Positions 20,790 through 32,495 are shown, numbered from the stretch's first letter. The stretch is 64,000 bases of DNA from Metridium senile (GCA_949775045.1 OX459100.1:7229462-7293461); one strand, 5' to 3'. Numbers and translations: made by a program. The notes: generated by a model from the sequence alone, not told the origin.

Positions 20790-21715
20790 AAAGTGATACC
20801 TCTATTTCAAAAAGGTTGTCAACGTCGATACGTTATTCCAAGATTTAAGGATATCATCGGCCTACATCTAATTCTAAAAGGTTGTCCAAGTTGATGCGTT
20901 TGTCCAAGATTTAAGGATATCATTGGCATACATCTATTTCAAAAAGGTTGTATCAAGACAAAAGAATATTGTTATACTGCTAATTTAAAAATGTTTTCAC
21001 TAAAGCGAATATTCGAAGTTTTTACGATCGATATTCTTTTAAACAACATGAAGGTTATTCAAGAACATGGAGGTTATTATTGAGATATGATGGACATACA
21101 TCTAACCACGAAAAGTTGAGGTGCTTACAATCATTATTCTCTTCACGAACATGGAGGTTATGGGTGAGATATGATGGGCATACGTATAGATATAAATAAT
21201 CTAGGTGCTTACATTCATTATTCTCTTCTTCACGAACATGGAGGTTATTGGTGAGATATGATGGGCATAATATAGATACAAATAATCTAGGTGCTTACAT
21301 TCATTATTCTCTTCTTCACGAACATGGAGGTTATTGTTGAGATATGATGGGCATACGTATAGATACAAATAATCTAGGTGCTTACATTCATTATTCTCTT
21401 CACGACCATGGAGGCTATTGCTAGAGTATTATGGGCATACTTCGAGTTATCGAGATATTAAGCATCATTATTCTCTTCAAGAAAATGGAGGTTATTGTTG
21501 TGATATTATGGGCATACATCGAGTTATCGAGAAGTTTAGCTTCATTATTCTCTTCAATAACATGGAGGTTATTGTTGTGATATTGTGGGCATACATCGAG
21601 TTATCGAGAAGTTTAGCATCATTATTCTCTTCAAAAACACAATTCCTTTCCTTTCCCAGAATTCTTTTCTTAGAATGAGGTATCGCCTGGGCAACCTTTT
21701 GGCAGCAGGTGTATA
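20790..21715. repeat. Tandem array inside a foldback, AAAAAGGTTGTCC family, copy 3
   Basis: Begins CTATTTCAAAAAGGTTGTC and ends in a diverged complement (GCAACCTTTTGGC, then AGGTGT at about 21712). Between them about eight imperfect 80-95 bp units repeat ACATGGAGGTTATTG, GATATGATGGGCATAC and CATTATTCTCTTC. The same units occur singly in the element at 16120-16460, so the core was amplified here. Confidence 0.7.
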
Positions 21716-22865
21716 CTCAGTGTAATTGCCCTCGGGATAAGTGAATATGGTTTAAAGCTTAAATAAACAAATTTCAAAACAATTCTATCAATTTAGGGGA
21801 AACACACTCCCGCATAATTGATTATTTTAAGATTATTATTTGCCGTGGGTTGTTTGTTATGAGGTGGCTATGAAACGGATCCTCTCCTTTGTGGTATAAA
21901 AATCTTCATTTCATGCCAGCGACAACAATTTGAACTTGTTATCAACGGAAAAATACCAGAATCTACAACAACTAGAACTGTACAGAGCCTAAACGATCTG
22001 CAATGGGCGAGTGAACTTAGCATTTTGCTTACAATTTCAGCTTCAGAATATACAGGTTATCTGTCATCTGCATGAAACTGAAATCAGTTTATAGCCACCG
22101 AAACAGCGAGATTTGTTCAGTTTTCAAGTCTGACGTTGTCTCAGTTCAAAAACAAAGACTGAACTTGCTAACATCAGAACTTGGAAGATCAGAGTTTAAC
22201 GAACGGCTGCTACCCCAACTCCAGAAGTTGCAACTGAGTTTTCCCTCCAAAGTCTGGATTAAAAAGGTATTTTCTCAAACAACAAGACGATTTTTTCCAT
22301 GTTATTTCAGTGAAATTACAGCTGTTACTTAACTCAAGAAGTTGGAAGATCAACTTTTCAAATACATCTCATTTTACATAAGATCTCAGGATTTTTATCT
22401 ATCTAAATTTCAAGGTCTGTCCTTCAAAAGTCCGTAAGGTTTACAAGATCTGCATCAAACAAGCATTATTGTCGATTGCCTGATGGACAAAGTGACATTA
22501 ACATCGTCAACAGTTCAAGTGGAGCCGAATGATCTAGGATGATGAACCAGAAACGGTGCATTAGTCAGCCATCGTTAAGTAACAAATCCTGATCCTTTAC
22601 TCTCACTCACGCCGATGGTAAGTGAGAGACATTCTAGATTTGTCATTCTTCCAATGGTTTCGTGTTATTCCGGTAAGTTTGCGGTACATGCTTTTATCTT
22701 TTTCCGCTTTTTTGACAAGATTATATCTCTTTTTTGTCTTTTTTATTTGCCTTCTTTTCAAAAGTAGTGTCGAATTTACATTGTTGCTTAGAAACGCCGG
22801 AATTTCTTTATTTAAAGGGTAAACTTTCCAATTTACCTTTTCAGTTTCTTTATTAACTACAAGGA
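21716..22865. other. No recognisable gene
   Basis: A short open frame at 22072-22332 has no recognisable motif or splice support. Otherwise A+T-rich sequence. Confidence 0.4.
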
Positions 22866-22869
22866 GTAA

Positions 22870-23715
22870 TTCCCGTAACTTCTGTAAGTATAACCCTCTT
22901 GGTACGATGTACTATCTTTTACTACCACGAAGGATTACAACCCAAATGTTAGTACAAAATCTCTTGTCTACAGTGCATATAAGTTGCCATTTTTACTCAT
23001 TCTTTTATACGGTGTACGAGATACCGTTTTAGCTCCAAGAGAGAGGATAAGCGTCCTATATGTCAGTAAGTAACACACTCTTTGTACGTTGTACAAGTTA
23101 CCATTTTTACTCCATCGAATGACTAAGGTCCTAAACGTTCGTAAGTAGCACTCTCTTTTATACGTTGTACAAGTTACCATTTTTACTCCATCGAATGACT
23201 AAGGTCCTAAACGTTCGTAAGTAGTACTCTCTTTTATACGTTGTACAAGTTACCTTTTTTACTCCGTGGAATGAATAAGGTCCTAAACGTTCGTAAGTAG
23301 TACTCTCTTTTATACGTTGTACAAGTTACCTTTTTTACTCCATCGAATGACTAAGGTCCTAAACGTTCGTAAGTAGCACTCTCTTTTATACGTTGTGCAA
23401 GTTACCTTTTTTACTCCATCGAATGACTAAGGTCCTAAACGTTCGTAAGTAGCACTCTCTTTAGTTTTACATTGTTACTTCGAAAGAATAACCATTTTTA
23501 CTCCGAGGAAGAATTACAACCGAAACGTCAGTCAAAATTCCCTTTTTTACATTGGCACTTTTACTCCGACGAAGGATTACAGCTCAAAAGCGATCAGTTA
23601 AAATTCCCTTTTTTACAGTGTATAAAAGTTGCCACTTTTACTCCGACTAAGGATTACAGCTCAAAAGTCAGTTAAAATCCTCTTTTTACAGTGTATAAGT
23701 TTTTAATGCCACTTT
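22870..23715 (+). repeat. 75-90 bp minisatellite related to the hammerhead-bearing tail family
   Basis: At least nine units, each with TTTTTACTCC, then CGAATGACTAAGGTCCTAAA or GACGAAGGATTACAGCTCAA, then a CGTTCGTAAGTAG or GTCAGTTAAAATTCC tail. Five consecutive units (about 23105-23460) are nearly identical. The layout matches the ACTCCGACGAAGG...GAAACGTCAG segment seen at 15361 and 36995, but the GAAA box is mostly lost. Confidence 0.7.
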
Positions 23716-23875
23716 TGCTCTGTTTGGTAAATCTTTTTTTTTTGGTAATTGAAGACAATAATGTCAATCATATTATACAAAACGAGAAACTAAATATGAT
23801 AATCGAGGAAATATCCATTCCTTTTTCTTAGAAATAAAAACATCGTCTAATGTGTCAGACTGTTTTAAGTATTTT

Positions 23876-24530
23876 TCGTCATTGGTTACTTTTACAATCA
23901 GATTGAGAATGTTTTCTTATACAAACCAGTATATTTTTCTATGTGATTAAACTATTTCCTTTTAACTTATGTAAAAATATATTTTCTTGTTTCAACTAAA
24001 TGGAAGTCGCTCTCTAGAAGTCAATGCTATTTTGGTTTCTTCAGCGTCTTGTTACTTTTACAGTTGAGAATGTTTTCTTATACAAACCAGTGTGTTTTTC
24101 TATGTGATTAAACTATTTCCTTTTAACTATTTCCAATGAAAAAATATATTTTCTTGTTTTAACTAAATGGAAGTCGCTCTCCAGAAGTCAGTCAACCTAT
24201 TTTGGTTTCTTCAGCGTTTTGTTACATTTACAGTTGAGAATGTTTTCTTATACAAACCAGTATGTTTTTCTACGTGATTAAACTATTTCTTTTTAACTAC
24301 TTCCAATGAAAAAATATCTGTTCTTGTTTTAACTAAATGGAAGTCGCTCTCTAGAAGTCAATGCTATTTTGGTATCTTCAGCTTCTTGTTACATTTACAG
24401 TTGAGAATGTTTTCTTATACAAACCAGAATGTTTTTCTATGTGATTAAACTATTTCCTTTTAAGTACTTTCGATGTAAAAATATCTTTTCTTGTTTTAAC
24501 TAAATGGAAGTCGCTCAAGTCTATTTATTA
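23876..24530. repeat. About 167-bp tandem repeat, four units
   Basis: GAGAATGTTTTCTTATACAA recurs at 23904, 24066, 24236 and 24403 (steps of 162, 170 and 167), with AACTAAATGGAAGTCGCTCT in each unit. An (AT)n run follows at 24643-24667. Confidence 0.8.
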
Positions 24531-25144
24531 TTATCAGCATTAACAACTAGAATCAATAAGTATAGTTTATTTTTTTGTGACTGAGGGGTTTCTTCGTGTT
24601 TCTTCTTGCCGACATAACTAATAACATGATGGAAAAATTTGTTATATATATATATATATATATATATCAGATTTTTTATTTAAATGATAAACAGTACCTC
24701 ATTATTTACAATTAACGAATACAGTACTAAGTATTGTAATCCTAGATTTCTTTCTATTATTTACAATTAAATAATACTGAAATGCGGCAAAAAGAAATTC
24801 ATTTTCTTTCAAAATGCGAGAAGATACAAAATTTGATATTTTCTGTGACTGATCTAAATTGAAAGTGTTTAACATCAACAAGAAAAAAGAAACATGCCTT
24901 TCAATTTCATTATTTAAAAAAAGGAAAGATAATTGTGTCGATTGAATATGTATATTATATTATATCATATTATATATTTCAATATTAACTGAGAAAGAGA
25001 AATATCTTTTTCCGTACGTGTTTTTTCTTCTTCCTCGGGTTTTCACATTGGGGAGATGCCAAAAAAGATTCAATCTTTCAGTGCGTGGTTTTCAGTATAA
25101 CTACCTTACTTAAAAAAGATATCTTTCTCTCTATCTTTTCCAAA

Positions 25145-25640
25145 ATATGAAGTTGCTAATAGAATGTTCTTCTGTGATTTTAGTTATTTCTTATCACAGA
25201 GAAGAGGAAAAAAATGTGTTTTTATCTCCTCTTTTCGAGTATCAATATGTTTTCTGTGATTTATGTTAAGTTTTTTGAATTATGTATTTACTAAAATGAA
25301 TATTCTTCTGTTATTTTATTGAGTTGTTTCTTATCACAGAGAAGAAAAATATATGTTTATTTATATCCTCTTTTCGAGTAATCACTTAAAATCAATATGT
25401 TTTCTGTGATTTATGTTATAAGTTTTCTGAAATATGTATTTACTAAAATAATTGTTCTTCTGTGATTTTATTGAATTATTTGTTATCACCGAAAAGAAAA
25501 ATGTATGTTTTCTTAATCTCTACTTTTCGAGTAATCACTAAAAATCAATACGTTTTTCTGTGATTTATGTTAAGTTTTTTGAATTATGTATTTACTAAAA
25601 TGAATTTTCTCCTGTGATTTTAGCTATTGTTATCTCCAAA
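25145..25640. repeat. About 150-bp tandem repeat, 3-4 units
   Basis: TTTTCTGTGATTTATGTTA and ATGTATTTACTAAAAT recur at about 150-bp steps (25250, 25400 and 25555), with a TTATCACAGAGAAGA segment between. Confidence 0.75.
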
Positions 25641-26815
25641 AGAAAAAATGTTTAATCACCATGAACATCCCAAATATCTTTCTCTATCTCTTTCAGAGTG
25701 ACCATTACAAGTAAAGCGATTTCTTTGATGTGGAATGACTTCAATAACAGCCAATACTAAAATCATACCATGCGAATATCAATACAATACACAGTGCTTG
25801 TGATTGAATCTAATAGACTATTTCTACTGGAATGATCGCTGGATAAACTCAAGGGAATCGCACCGCTTCAAGTTCAACTGGTGAATTATTAGCGCACGAT
25901 TATCTATTCAACTGATTGAAATCCTGCGTTTTCGTCCTTCAAACTCATAAAGCAACATTTGAAATATCTTGAAATGATCTGTTAATTGAAATACATCTTG
26001 TAAGACAAACTTAAAGGGAAATTAAGTAACCAAAGACAAAAAACTGTAGATCTTGGTGCTAAAACTTTGGTGCAAAAAAAAAAACACATCAGAATTCTCT
26101 TGAGATTACTCAACTACAAGACATTTGTACTGTATGCGTTTGAACTGACTCCCAAGTGAGAATTTCTGGAGTTTCAGCTGGTAAAACGACTTAGAATTAA
26201 TCCGTGAAACAAACTGCTACTGCTGTAAAAGTTGGAATAAACCATTTGAAGATTGGAAAAAAGACAGTAATTTCTTGCAGCCAGAACAGACAGAAGTGAC
26301 GACGCACAAGTAAAGACATCAAGCTGTGATTTTTAGTACCGTTTTATTGAGATAATAAGGAAACAAAAAGTAGTCAAAAGAAATGATTTGCGGCTTGTTT
26401 TAAATTCAAATCAGCAGGAGAAAAATAACGAAAACAAAAGCTGTAATTGTGGATCATATCCGCTGTTGACTGGAAAAGCGCAGTCAAATTTCCTTCAAAA
26501 CACAAAAAAACGGAGCAGTCTCAAATTTGAAATTGTTGATTGTTGTCTTCTTTAAAAAACAACTATAATCTCTTATAATTAATTGGGGAAAAGGTTGCGT
26601 ATTGCAGATAGGAATTGCGTAGGATATATTATTGTTTTGACATTTAAAAGCGCAATTTAATATCTATCAGGACTGGAAAGCAAACACAACAGTCGAAATT
26701 ACTTTTTTTAGCTTTATCTTGACAAGCGCAGCAAGAAATATCCTAAACCCGATTGTCGGAAAAAACAAATAAGTATAAGACAGCTGAAACGTTGGAGTAT
26801 TTGCTTTACTTTGAA
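25641..26815. other. No recognisable gene; possible upstream region of the GPCR gene
   Basis: No coding exon or repeat I can support. If the GPCR gene has 5' UTR exons they may lie here. Confidence 0.35.
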
Positions 26816-26819
26816 GTGA

Positions 26820-27155
26820 AACGACTCAGCTACAAATATCCACAAGTAATCTGGAAAACAAATTGTACAGTTCATAAAGAGGTTGAATTCGAGGTTTTCT
26901 TTTCCTCAAAGTGTACAAGCGAAGCTTGCGAAGTTGTCTGAAAAAAAGCGAAGCTACAAATATCCATCAATAACCTGGAAAAACAACTTGTACAGATAAA
27001 AAGATTGAATCCAGAGTTTTTCTTTTCTTCAAAGTGTATACAAGCGAAGCTACAAATTTCCACAAACAATCTGGAAAAACAAATTGTACAGTTAAAAAGG
27101 TGGAATTGAAGGTTTTGTTTTCCTCAAAGTGTACAAGCAAATCTACAAATATCCA
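26820..27155. repeat. Imperfect 85-120 bp tandem repeat upstream of the GPCR
   Basis: CTACAAATATCCAC recurs at about 26830, 26953, 27049 and 27133. Each is followed by CTGGAAAAACAAATTGTACA and TTCCTCAAAGTGTACAAGC. It ends about 55 bp before the GPCR start codon, so it lies in the promoter or 5' UTR. Confidence 0.75.
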
Positions 27156-27209
27156 CAAATTGATTGGAATTAAATATCAACTTCAAAAAGATTAGCAATT
27201 GAATGTAAA

Positions 27210-28328
27210 ATGGAGATATCATATCCACCACGAGGATGGAAGGATGATACAAATGACACGTTTGGAAGCAATTGGACATGTATGTTACACCCAGCCGACT
27301 CATTACCATCGATAGCTGCTAAGAGCTCAGCGTATATCCTAATATTCTTTCTCTCAATCGTTGGAAACTCATTAATAATCGTAATTATATACAGAGGAAG
27401 GGAATTGAGATCAACGACTAACTATCTCATTGCCAATATGAGTGTGTCGGATTTGCTTGCGACTGTATTCTTCATGCCGATAGCAATACTAGAGATTTAC
27501 AATGGCCACAGAACATGGCCGATTGATGGCTTTGTTGGCTCGGCGCTCTGCAAAATGGTCTACTTTATTCACGATGTGTCGGTAGCTGTCTCAGTGGAGA
27601 GTTTAACTTTCATTACTATCGATAGATTTTGTGGGGTTGTTCATCCTCATCGTCGGAAACCGTTCGTTGGCCGAGTGAGGAAAGTCGTTGCCTTTATATG
27701 GATTAATTCTATGCTACTTCACTGCCCTTTTCTTTACACGTTTCAACTGACTTACAAGTTTAATGCTACCTATTGTGAAATGATCTGGCCGTCTCACCTC
27801 GACTCGGAGCTAGTCAACAAGCTGTACTTTCTAACTCTGATCGTGCTTCTCTTTGTAATGCCTTTGACTGTCATTGTAGCACTACAGACTTTGATCATCA
27901 GGAAATTCTACAATCAGACCTTACCGCGCGGTTTATCGGGAGAGGCGCGTGTGCGTCGACACAGGCGCAACTGTAAAGTCATCTCGATGGTTCTAGCAGT
28001 AACGGTGGTATTTTTCGCTTGCTGGAGCCCGATAATTGTTTTTTCTTTCATCACTCTCTTCTACAACAAACGGTGCCCTGATTTTGAACTGTTTCGCTTT
28101 GTAGCGTCTTTTATTGTGGAGTCGAACAAGTCATGGAATTTCTTCATATACTTTGCGTTCAATAATACGTACAGACGAGGTTTAGCTAGTGTTTGTCGAT
28201 GTGGAAGGAGAGGGGAGTATCAAAACGGAGAGATGTCGTCGCATCATGTTCATGATGTTGAAGTGGTAGTTCAAACGATATTTCCTCATGACAAGGATAG
28301 CTTCTTTGATGAAGAGAAACTGTTTTGA
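27210..28328 (+). CDS. Rhodopsin-class (class A) G protein-coupled receptor, intronless, 372 aa
   Basis: One uninterrupted frame from ATG to TGA. N-terminus (1-39) has sequons at N15 and N21 and no signal peptide. TM1 about 40-62 (GN at 52-53), TM2 about 71-93 (NMSVSDLL, D81), TM3 from C114 ending in DRF (138-140, DRY variant), TM4 about 157-177, TM5 about 205-232 (P218), a basic third loop (RVRRHRRNCK), TM6 about 259-282 with CWSP (271-274), TM7 about 295-318 with NFFIY (310-314) in place of NPxxY. C114 and C189 should form the TM3-loop 2 disulfide. A C-rich stretch (VCRCG, 328-332) could be palmitoylated. General shape resembles peptide receptors, but the ligand cannot be told from sequence. 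Cnidarian genomes carry large intronless expansions of such receptors. Start chosen as the first ATG preceding TM1 in frame. Confidence 0.88.
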   Translation: MEISYPPRGWKDDTNDTFGSNWTCMLHPADSLPSIAAKSSAYILIFFLSIVGNSLIIVIIYRGRELRSTTNYLIANMSVSDLLATVFFMPIAILEIYNGHRTWPIDGFVGSALCKMVYFIHDVSVAVSVESLTFITIDRFCGVVHPHRRKPFVGRVRKVVAFIWINSMLLHCPFLYTFQLTYKFNATYCEMIWPSHLDSELVNKLYFLTLIVLLFVMPLTVIVALQTLIIRKFYNQTLPRGLSGEARVRRHRRNCKVISMVLAVTVVFFACWSPIIVFSFITLFYNKRCPDFELFRFVASFIVESNKSWNFFIYFAFNNTYRRGLASVCRCGRRGEYQNGEMSSHHVHDVEVVVQTIFPHDKDSFFDEEKLF

Positions 28329-28423
28329 GACGTAGATACGCGAACGAATGAGCATTATTATTAGGTCTTAAACTCGTATGAACGATGAATGTGAATATCA
28401 TGATCTTCTTTATTGTCGTAACT

Positions 28424-28770
28424 ACCCAACCAACCAACCAACAAGCGACCAACCAACCAACCGGCCAATCAACAAACAAACCAACGAAATATAAACCAAC
28501 CGGAACCAACCAACCAACCAACCAACAAGCGACCGACCAAACAACCAAACAAACAACTGACCAACCAACCAACCAACCAAACAACTGACCAACCAACCAA
28601 CTAACCAACTAACCAACTAACCAACTTGGTTGGGCCAACCAACTAACCAACCAACCAACCAACCAACCAACCAACCAACCAACCAACCAACCAACCAACC
28701 AACCAACCAACCAACCAACCAACCAACCAACCAACCAACCAACCAACCAACCAACCAACCAACCAACCAA
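28424..28770. repeat. (CCAA)n tetranucleotide repeat
   Basis: Interrupted CCAA repeats, perfect from about 28643 to 28769, about 100 bp downstream of the GPCR stop. Thr/Asn/Gln/Pro frames and Trp/Leu/Val/Gly frames are artefacts. Confidence 0.9.
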
Positions 28771-28859
28771 TGACTAAAACATGTGTGATGACTTTGATTA
28801 ATGATTGGTGACATTTGTGATTGATGACTTTGATTGGTGATTGATGAGATGTATGATAG

Positions 28860-29505
28860 TGACTATCATCAGCATCATCTTTGTTTTATAAATGTTAGGT
28901 TGTCATCGTTGTCATCATTATTATTATTATCGTAATAATCGTACTCTAATTGTCATCATCTTTATCAACTTCTTTATTATTATTATCATCATTGTCATTA
29001 TCTTATTATACTGAATACTCCATTGATTATTGCTGCGTACGTAGCTGAAATAAACTCAATCATCTATATAAAGATATATTATTATCACCATCGTTATTAT
29101 CGTCATCGACATCGTCGTTATCGACATCGTCGTTATCATCATCATCATTATTACAATGATCATCATTATTATCATCATCATTATTACAATGATCATCATT
29201 ATTATCATCATCATTATTATTATCATTATTACCATCATCATTATCATCATCATTATTATTATTATCATTATTACCATCATCATTATCATCATTATCGCCA
29301 TCATTATTACAATGATCATCATTATTATCATCATCATTATTATTATCATTATTACCATTATCATTATCATCATCATTATTATTATTATCATTATTACCAT
29401 CATCATTATCATCATTATCACCATCATTATTACAATGATCATCATCATTATTATCATCATTATTACCATTACATCTGTTTTCATCATCATTATCAATTCC
29501 AGCAT
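28860..29505. repeat. ATT/ATC compound microsatellite
   Basis: ATTATC and ATCATT units with a higher-order about 125-bp period in 29150-29460 (ACAATGATCATCATTATTA recurs). Confidence 0.85.
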
Positions 29506-29737
29506 TGTTTACTTTGTCGTCTATTTCTAATTTATTGATGGTGTGCGCGTCAATTCTTCCAACACTTATCCAGCTTGGGCTACCTGTGTACTGGATACAC
29601 TAAAAGCCCCAACAATACCTTTCGGTCGTACTAAGTTTCTTGTCACTTTATCCATGCAATACAAGCTACAAACCTTTTAGAAAATCGCTGTAAACAAATG
29701 CTTGGTACTTTCCATTTACTTAAATGTTTTTTAAGGT

Positions 29738-29945
29738 GGAAACTAGCGAGTAAACTAGTATAGGCTGCGTCGGTGTTTTATATAAACGTGATAGGTAATA
29801 TAATTATGAAATTTGTAACACCGTATAAAATGTTGACTTAACTTTACTGAATGGAAACTAGCGAGTAAACTAGTATAGACTGCGTCGGTGTTTGATATTA
29901 ACGATAGGTAATATAATTATGAAATTTGTAACACCGTATAAATGT
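29738..29945 (-). repeat. Penelope-tail-like repeat, two units, minus strand
   Basis: GGAAACTAGCGAGTAAACTA, GGCTGCGTCGGTGTTT and AAATTTGTAACACCGTA repeat in order at about 29738-29845 and 29850-29942. The junction reads CTTTACTGAATGG, the complement of CCATTC|AGTAAAG. Confidence 0.75.
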
Positions 29946-30111
29946 AATCGTTAATGTAAAAATCAGCGATATGGTATTTTTTTAAGTGTATCAAATTTGA
30001 AGATATTAAATTTCGACATCTTTTTGGTATCTTTTAAGGGTATTGAACAAGGAAAATCCCATCGTTTCCCGCGCTTTTCTCGTTATTTATTTGTGTGTAA
30101 TATCTTAGAGA

Positions 30112-30418
30112 TAAATACACCGTCCTTGCCACACCTTGCTCAAAGGGCTTCCTGTATATTGTAGGGGTGTTTTTCACGACAAGGATACCCGGTACCCCAC
30201 TGCAGGGGGGATAAATACACCGTCCTTGCCACACCTTGCTCAAAAGGCTTCCTGTATCGTCTGTATCTTGTAGGGGTGTTTTTCACGACAACGATACCCG
30301 GTACCCCACTGCAGGGGGGATAAATACACCGTCCTTGCCACACCTTGCTCAAAGGCTTCCTGTATCTTGTAGGGGTGTTTTTCACGACAACGATACCCGG
30401 TACCCCACTGCAGGGGTA
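30112..30418. repeat. About 100-bp minisatellite, three units
   Basis: GATAAATACACCGTCCTTGC, CAAAGGCTTCCTGTAT, GTAGGGGTGTTTTTCACGAC and CGGTACCCCACTGCAGGGG repeat three times with few differences. An isolated relative with C-runs and (AC)n lies at 30497-30595. Confidence 0.85.
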
Positions 30419-30543
30419 AAGTATGATTTTTCAAATCTTGAACAGGATCTGCTATAACATCCATTTAGTGAATTATATATGTACTATATATGTACTGTTC
30501 TTCACGACCAGAATACCCGGTACCCCCCCCCCCCGGTACCCCC

Positions 30544-30574
<31 letters not shown>

Positions 30575-30880
30575 ACACCCCTCCCCCTAAAGTATATTTC
30601 CAAATCTTGAACCGGATCATCTACAATATCCATTAAGTGAATTATACATGAAATTGTCTAGACAGTCGAGTGTTGTTTTCCATCAACGATATGGATACGC
30701 ATTGTACAAACAACACACAACCACAATATGACCACGGGCAATATAATCTATCGCATTTTTGTACCGCATCCTGTCTTGATTTTAGCCAGATATCTCATTG
30801 ATATCAAACTCGTCTAAAATACAACTAATATATCAAGGATGAAAAAAGAAACTGAAATTGATAAAAAGGCCGCCATATTG

Positions 30881-30930
30881 GATGACGTCATGACGTCCAT
30901 ATTAAATGACGTCATATTGGATGACATCAT
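30881..30930. promoter_or_regulatory. Cluster of CRE-like TGACGTCA palindromes
   Basis: TGACGTCA at 30883-30890 and 30907-30914, TGACGTCC at 30891-30898, TGACATCA at 30922-30929, set in repeated ATATTGGATGACGTCA context. These are CREB/ATF-type sites by sequence. They lie about 150-200 bp upstream of the frame at 31081, but they may instead belong to a short repeat. Confidence 0.35.
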
Positions 30931-31080
30931 GACAGCCATTTTGAATAACGTCCGGCTAAATAGACAACGTTTATGACATTTGCTGTATAGTATTGCTTGT
31001 TTTATTAGTTTGTAAGATATAATGTAATCTAATACCTTCAAACAGTAATGTATATATGCATCTATTTCAAAAGGGACAAG

Positions 31081-31371
31081 ATGGCAAACTTAGACTTCTA
31101 TAAGACGGCACGAGTGGTGGTTACGACCCAACATGAAAAACATGACCAAACCACATTGAAGGACTTGAATGAAGCTGGCACTGTCCGTGTGTCATTTGCT
31201 GTCAATCAACAGCTGGAACTAATCTATAAACGATGTAAACATCAAACCTTCGACCTTCTGATCGCTTGCCGGACAGACCCCTCAAGTTCTCTGAGTCCAG
31301 TAATACCGAGGGAGCTTGGTCAGCTACCTAAAGGTCGGCTTCACTCCTCGCTATTAAGAACTCTGCACTAA
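31081..31371 (+). CDS. Unrecognised open frame, 96 codons
   Basis: Starts ATG (MANLDFYKTARVVVTTQHEK) and ends TAA. The composition is protein-like (mixed charge, NQQLELIYKRCKHQTFDLLI), without low complexity. No domain recognised, no signal peptide or membrane segment. It could be a whole small gene, a last exon, or a fragment of a mobile element, given the MITE and SINE directly downstream. Confidence 0.3.
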   Translation: MANLDFYKTARVVVTTQHEKHDQTTLKDLNEAGTVRVSFAVNQQLELIYKRCKHQTFDLLIACRTDPSSSLSPVIPRELGQLPKGRLHSSLLRTLH

Positions 31372-31498
31372 ATCAACTGCAAGTATGTTTTGTATTCAAA
31401 ATTGTTTAAGTAATGGGCACGATTATGCTCTAAGTGTTTGTTTGAAAACAGCCCATGCATTAAGTGTTCCCTAAGGCTAATTTAACTTTTACCTTGTT

Positions 31499-31635
31499 AA
31501 GGGCCCGTGCAAACGGTTTCAACATTTGCTTCAACATCCGTTTGATTTTGTTGAATAGCATTCAACATCAATTCAACATCGATTCAACACGTTTCAACAA
31601 TGTTGAAAGAGTTCAAAAGCGTTTGCCCGTTCCTT
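31499..31635. mobile_element. Small element with CCCGTGCAAACG ends
   Basis: Begins GGGCCCGTGCAAACGGTTTC and ends AAAAGCGTTTGCCCG, an imperfect complement. The interior is CAACATnnnTTCAACA repeats. Non-coding. Confidence 0.55.
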
Positions 31636-31639
31636 TACT

Positions 31640-31866
31640 CTTACTATGGGTGCAATAGCGGATTACCGCTCGCCGTTCGCCGCTGTGGTCAAGGTTCGAG
31701 TCACGGCTCGGGCATCATATGGGAGCTGCGTTTGTTTGATGTGTTCTTCTCTCCCATGTCACGAGGGTTTTTCTCCGGGTTATCCTTCCTCCGCAAAAAA
31801 TCAACATGTGAGCAGAATTTGTGAGCTAAACATGTTAAAGTAGAGGTAGTGAGTGTGGGTCGGATA
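31640..31866 (+). mobile_element. SINE family S1, 3'-truncated copy
   Basis: tRNA-like head (AATAGCGGATTACCGC, B box GGTTCGAGTC, GGCTCGGGCA) and body (CACGAGGGTTTTTCTCCGGG, GTAGAGGTAGTGAGTGTGGG) match the copy at 4565. It ends abruptly at an (AAT)n run at 31864. Confidence 0.75.
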
Positions 31867-32495
31867 ATAATAATAATAATAATAATATCTTTATTTAACG
31901 AGAGTGACACTTTATCCTCAGATAATTTTCAAGTGGCTCTCAAATAAAATATAAATACAACTATTACAATACAACTATAATTACAATACAATACAATACA
32001 ATACAATACAATACAATACAGTACAGTACAGTACAGTACAGTACAGTACAAATATAAAAGGTATAAGGTGACTTAAATTGATACTAGCTATACATGTCAT
32101 ATTGAATAAAAATTAACTATCTAAATAGAAAGGTATGTTGTAAAGGTTTGTTGACAAATTTGTACGATATTTATATTTAAAATTATCTAAAGAAGGAGCC
32201 TGTCTTATATCTAATGGAATTACATTCCATAATTTGCTACCTAAAAAATTAAAAGTCCTTTGACCGAACGTTTTTCTATACAAGGATACACTAAGATTGT
32301 TGTTTGTATTTCCTCTAGTATTTAATAAAGGTCTACTAACTATGAATTTATCTATGAGATACTGAGGAGCATTAAAACCGCTCTAAAATAATTGGCTCTT
32401 TCATCTACAGGGAGCCAATTTAATTCTTTAAAAATTTCTATTGACTTCTTATCCTGCTTACGTTTAATATCTAAAATAAGTCTGCCAGCTCTTCC
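31864..32495 (-). pseudogene. Decayed non-LTR retrotransposon (LINE), reverse transcriptase C-terminus and 3' tail
   Basis: On the minus strand 32495-32380 reads GRAGRLILDIK...LNWLPVDERANYF. After a frameshift near 32370, SKLWNVIPLDIRQAPSL (about 32215-32165) follows. Both are conserved patterns at the C-terminus of CR1/L2/Rex-type LINE proteins. An (AATA)n 3' tail lies at 31864-31890. The copy is frameshifted and 5'-truncated. (ACAAT)n and (ACAGT)n runs lie at 31975-32050. Confidence 0.75.

Noticed and set aside
23105..23470. Regular repeats considered as a CRISPR or regulatory array
   Set aside because: The whole 75-90 bp unit is conserved, so there are no unique spacers; it is a minisatellite.
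28186..28814. Trp/Leu/Val/Gly and Thr/Asn/Gln frames
   Set aside because: Pure products of the (CCAA)n repeat and partly antisense to the GPCR gene.
29023..29538. 171-codon His/Tyr-rich frame and its antisense
   Set aside because: ATT/ATC microsatellite translation.
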